DNA from: Chloroflexota bacterium
GTDB taxonomy: Bacteria > Chloroflexota > Chloroflexia > QHBQ01 > JADMIH01
Assembly: GCA_015478675.1 (NCBI GenBank)
Contig: JADMIH010000015.1
Coordinates: 1-44,036, forward strand
Direction of reading: 5' to 3'
DNA length: 44,036 bases
Both the position numbers and the translations under genes were made by a program. Below, piece by piece: positions 42,652 through 44,036 of the stretch. Position 1 is the stretch's first letter. Each line of letters starts with the position of its first letter. The notes beneath the pieces were generated by a model. It was not told where the DNA came from. It saw only the letters and a list, made by a program, of their open reading frames with translations, and searched no databases.

Positions 42652-42865
42652 GTGGGCTGCTGTTCATCATAGTTCCACAGGGTAGCTGTCTGTATTTTGC
42701 CTTCCCTGTACTGTTGAAAGCACATAGCGCTCAGCGCCACCACTTCGCCCTTCTTTGCGCTCTTTGCGGTTCGTGTCATCATTACCCTGACCTGAATGCG
42801 CGGATTTTGTGCCCCACCCCACCCTCTATTTGGATGCAATCGCCCTGTTGTACAGCTTTGTAACC

Positions 42866-43024
42866 GTTCAGAATAGGGGCCACCGGGGTGTCCACCCTCC
42901 CCTGTGCACTCACCAGGAGTAAAGCCCCCTCTCCCCTTGTGGGAGAGGGGCATGGGGTGAGGGTGGGTCAGGGCACACGGGCGCACAGCTACCCCTTGAA
43001 CTTGGTTCTATCCTTACTCTGAAC
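42866..43024. mobile_element. Palindromic MITE-like element, family 2 copy E
   Basis: Ends GTTCAGAATAGGGG (42866-42879) and CCTTACTCTGAAC (43012-43024) are inverted repeats with two mismatches. On the minus strand it matches copy B closely through GTTCAAG, CTGTGC and the core CCCTCACCCCATGCCCCTC with the CTCTCCC/GGGAGAG hairpin. No clear target duplication was seen. Confidence 0.7.
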
Positions 43025-43046
43025 ACCCATACACAGTCTCCTACGC

Positions 43047-43075
43047 TTGACTGGTTTGAACACTTTTGGTACAAT
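43047..43075 (+). promoter_or_regulatory. Promoter of the CadC/SmtB-like sensor gene
   Basis: TTGACT (43047-43052), 17 bases, TACAAT (43070-43075), 40 bases before ATG 43115. Begins 22 bases after the right end of the palindromic element. Confidence 0.75.
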
Positions 43076-43114
43076 TTAGCGGACGTTAAATCGTATTTGG
43101 AGGAGCGCCTAATA

Positions 43115-43618
43115 ATGACCAGGTCGATGAAGGAATCAGGTGCCGGCGCCGGAAAAGGCGTGTCTGTGGAGGCGACCGACGCCGCAGGCGCGAAGGTTGC
43201 GATGATTACTGCCGCGGAGGAGAGCTGTCTTGTGACTGCTGCCGACGGGCAAAGGGTGGCTCAAGGCCGTAGGTTGATGCTCGACGGAGGCACGTATGAG
43301 GGGTTAGCGGCTACCTTCCATGCTCTGGCGGATACCAGCAGGGCCAAAGTGGTCTACAGCCTGCTGTGGCAGGAGCTATGTACCTGCGACCTCGCGGCTA
43401 TTGTCGGCATCTCGGAATCGAGCGTGTCGCAACACCTGCGAGTGCTGAGGGAGCTGCGGCTGGTGAAGAGCCGCCGCCAGGGTAAAATGGTTTTTTACAG
43501 CCTTGACGATGACCACATTCGGGTGCTTCTTGCAGTGTGCCTTAGCCACATCAGGGACGGGAGACGAGAGCCTGACGAAATAGGCCAGGTACTCGAGCTT
43601 CTGGAAAGTAGGAGCTAG
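43115..43618 (+). CDS. CadC/SmtB-type ArsR-family metal sensor
   Basis: 167 residues; ATG 43115 with GGAGGAG about 10-12 bases upstream (a TTG at 43097 overlaps that site). A 60-residue N-terminal extension precedes the winged helix: FHALADTSRAKVVYSLLWQELCTCDLAAIVGI and SESSVSQHLRVLRELRLVKSRRQGKMVFYSL. Two sensor sites are visible: ELCTC (Cys89, Cys91), probably with Cys38 as in CadC, and the alpha-5 set Asp132, His134, His145, Asp148, matching SmtB/CzrA spacing. So it may bind both thiophilic (Cd/Pb) and zinc ions. Upstream of a cation diffusion facilitator gene by 66 bases; it likely represses that gene. Confidence 0.88.
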   Translation: MTRSMKESGAGAGKGVSVEATDAAGAKVAMITAAEESCLVTAADGQRVAQGRRLMLDGGTYEGLAATFHALADTSRAKVVYSLLWQELCTCDLAAIVGISESSVSQHLRVLRELRLVKSRRQGKMVFYSLDDDHIRVLLAVCLSHIRDGRREPDEIGQVLELLESRS

Positions 43619-43684
43619 TTCTCATGCAAGTGCATGCTATGTCGGCAACCGGTAAAGGAAAGCTACAGGAGGTAAGCAAGCGTT

Positions 43685-44036
43685 ATGTCTCATGATCACA
43701 GCGGCGGGCAGGGGCACAGCCACGCCCCGGCGAGCTTTGGGCGCGCTTTCGCTATCGGTATCCTGCTCAACACTGCTTTCGTTGTCATAGAAGGGGGATT
43801 CGGCTTTCTAGCTAACTCCCTCGCGCTCGTCGCTGATGCCGGCCACAACCTGAGCGATGTGCTTGGCCTGCTGATAGCATGGGGGGCAAGCGTACTCGTA
43901 AAGCGTCAATCGACTGAGCGGCGCACATATGGGATGCGTCGCTCTTCCATTCTTGCCGCGCTCGTCAACGCCGTCTTCTTGCTGGTAGCTATAGGCGCAA
44001 TTGCCTGGGAAGCGATAAAACGCTTTGCTGACCCCG
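43685..44036 (+). CDS. Cation diffusion facilitator (CzcD/ZitB-like), partial
   Basis: The first 117 residues; the gene runs past the right edge. His-rich N-terminus (HDHSGGQGHSHAP), first membrane helix FAIGILLNTAFVVIEGGFGF, then ALVADAGHNLSDVLGLLIAWGA, the CDF membrane metal site (D-x-x-H-x-x-x-D). YGMRRSSILAALVNAVFLLVAIG continues the family pattern. It exports Zn/Cd/Co by exchange with protons. The ATG at 43685 follows AGGAGGT at 12 bases. It stands behind the CadC/SmtB-like sensor. Confidence 0.92.
   Translation, partial: MSHDHSGGQGHSHAPASFGRAFAIGILLNTAFVVIEGGFGFLANSLALVADAGHNLSDVLGLLIAWGASVLVKRQSTERRTYGMRRSSILAALVNAVFLLVAIGAIAWEAIKRFADP

Larger units (their letters stand above)
42652..43114. 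other. Intergenic region with repeats before the second metal-sensor gene
   Basis: Holds a half-end of the first MITE type (42832-42847), a family 2 palindromic element (42866-43024) and a consensus promoter (43047-43075). A leftward open frame through the repeats is not considered a gene. Confidence 0.7.

Noticed and set aside
42648..42986. Leftward 112-codon frame downstream of the P-ATPase
   Set aside because: Most of it is translated from the palindromic element and from CGCAAAGAGCGCAAAG-type repeat; the short end part has no ribosome site or homologous pattern.

Overview
The window looks like a chromosomal segment of a Gram-positive-type (monoderm-like) bacterium, most plausibly a member of the Chloroflexota. 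This is inference from gene content, not from a marker gene: a Bacillus/actinobacteria-type heme operon with HemQ and a water-soluble-type ferrochelatase, ResB/ResC cytochrome c biogenesis, a LytR-CpsA-Psr protein, a chloroflexal-style terminase locus, and intergenic palindromic repeats of a kind common in that phylum. No rRNA, tRNA or CRISPR array was found. Many short overlaps and TTG/GTG starts occur.

Layout. 1-2008 (minus strand): a small phage-like block (coiled-coil protein, XhlA/holin-like protein, terminase large subunit running off the left edge). 2270-3816: two tiny DUF5670-like membrane proteins, a very strong bidirectional terminator, and a Pro/Gly-repeat Yip1 membrane protein with a consensus promoter. 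3981-4590: a cluster of three nested MITE-like palindromic insertions sharing one direct repeat. 4941-5654: a lipoprotein. 5997-14342: an eight-gene heme operon, hemA-hemQ-hemE-hemH-hemC-hemD-hemB-hemL, tightly packed with several ATGA/GTGA overlaps; it covers glutamyl-tRNA to uroporphyrinogen/coproporphyrinogen plus the last steps of the coproporphyrin-dependent route, but lacks the oxidase CgoX/HemY. 14478-16977 (minus): an FrhB-like iron-sulfur protein and a polysaccharide pyruvyl transferase. 17502-21014: an M14 zinc carboxypeptidase, a small helix-turn-helix protein and a class I aminotransferase. 21017-22909 (minus): DNA polymerase III delta prime and a NERD-domain membrane protein. 23039-24822: two overlapping GT2 glycosyltransferases. 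25042-25353: a DUF4258-like protein.

25453-29216 (minus): cytochrome c biogenesis ResB and ResC/CcsA plus an unknown multipass membrane protein. 29406-36085 (minus): MoxR ATPase, DUF58, transglutaminase (TgpA-like) and LCP genes, a cell-surface cluster. 36367-37495 (minus): an ECF sigma factor overlapping an unknown soluble protein. 37917-40058: a 713-residue multipass membrane protein. 40170-44036: heavy-metal homeostasis: a CmtR-like sensor one base upstream of a P1B ATPase with an unusual CSC membrane motif, then a second sensor of the CadC/SmtB type followed by a cation diffusion facilitator that runs off the right edge.

The most interesting structure outside genes is a family of short palindromic elements (about 90-160 bp) at three loci (4.2 kb, 19.2 kb, 42.9 kb). 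They have terminal inverted repeats, direct-repeat flanks that look like 9-11 bp target duplications, and in each locus they stop just upstream of a recognisable promoter.
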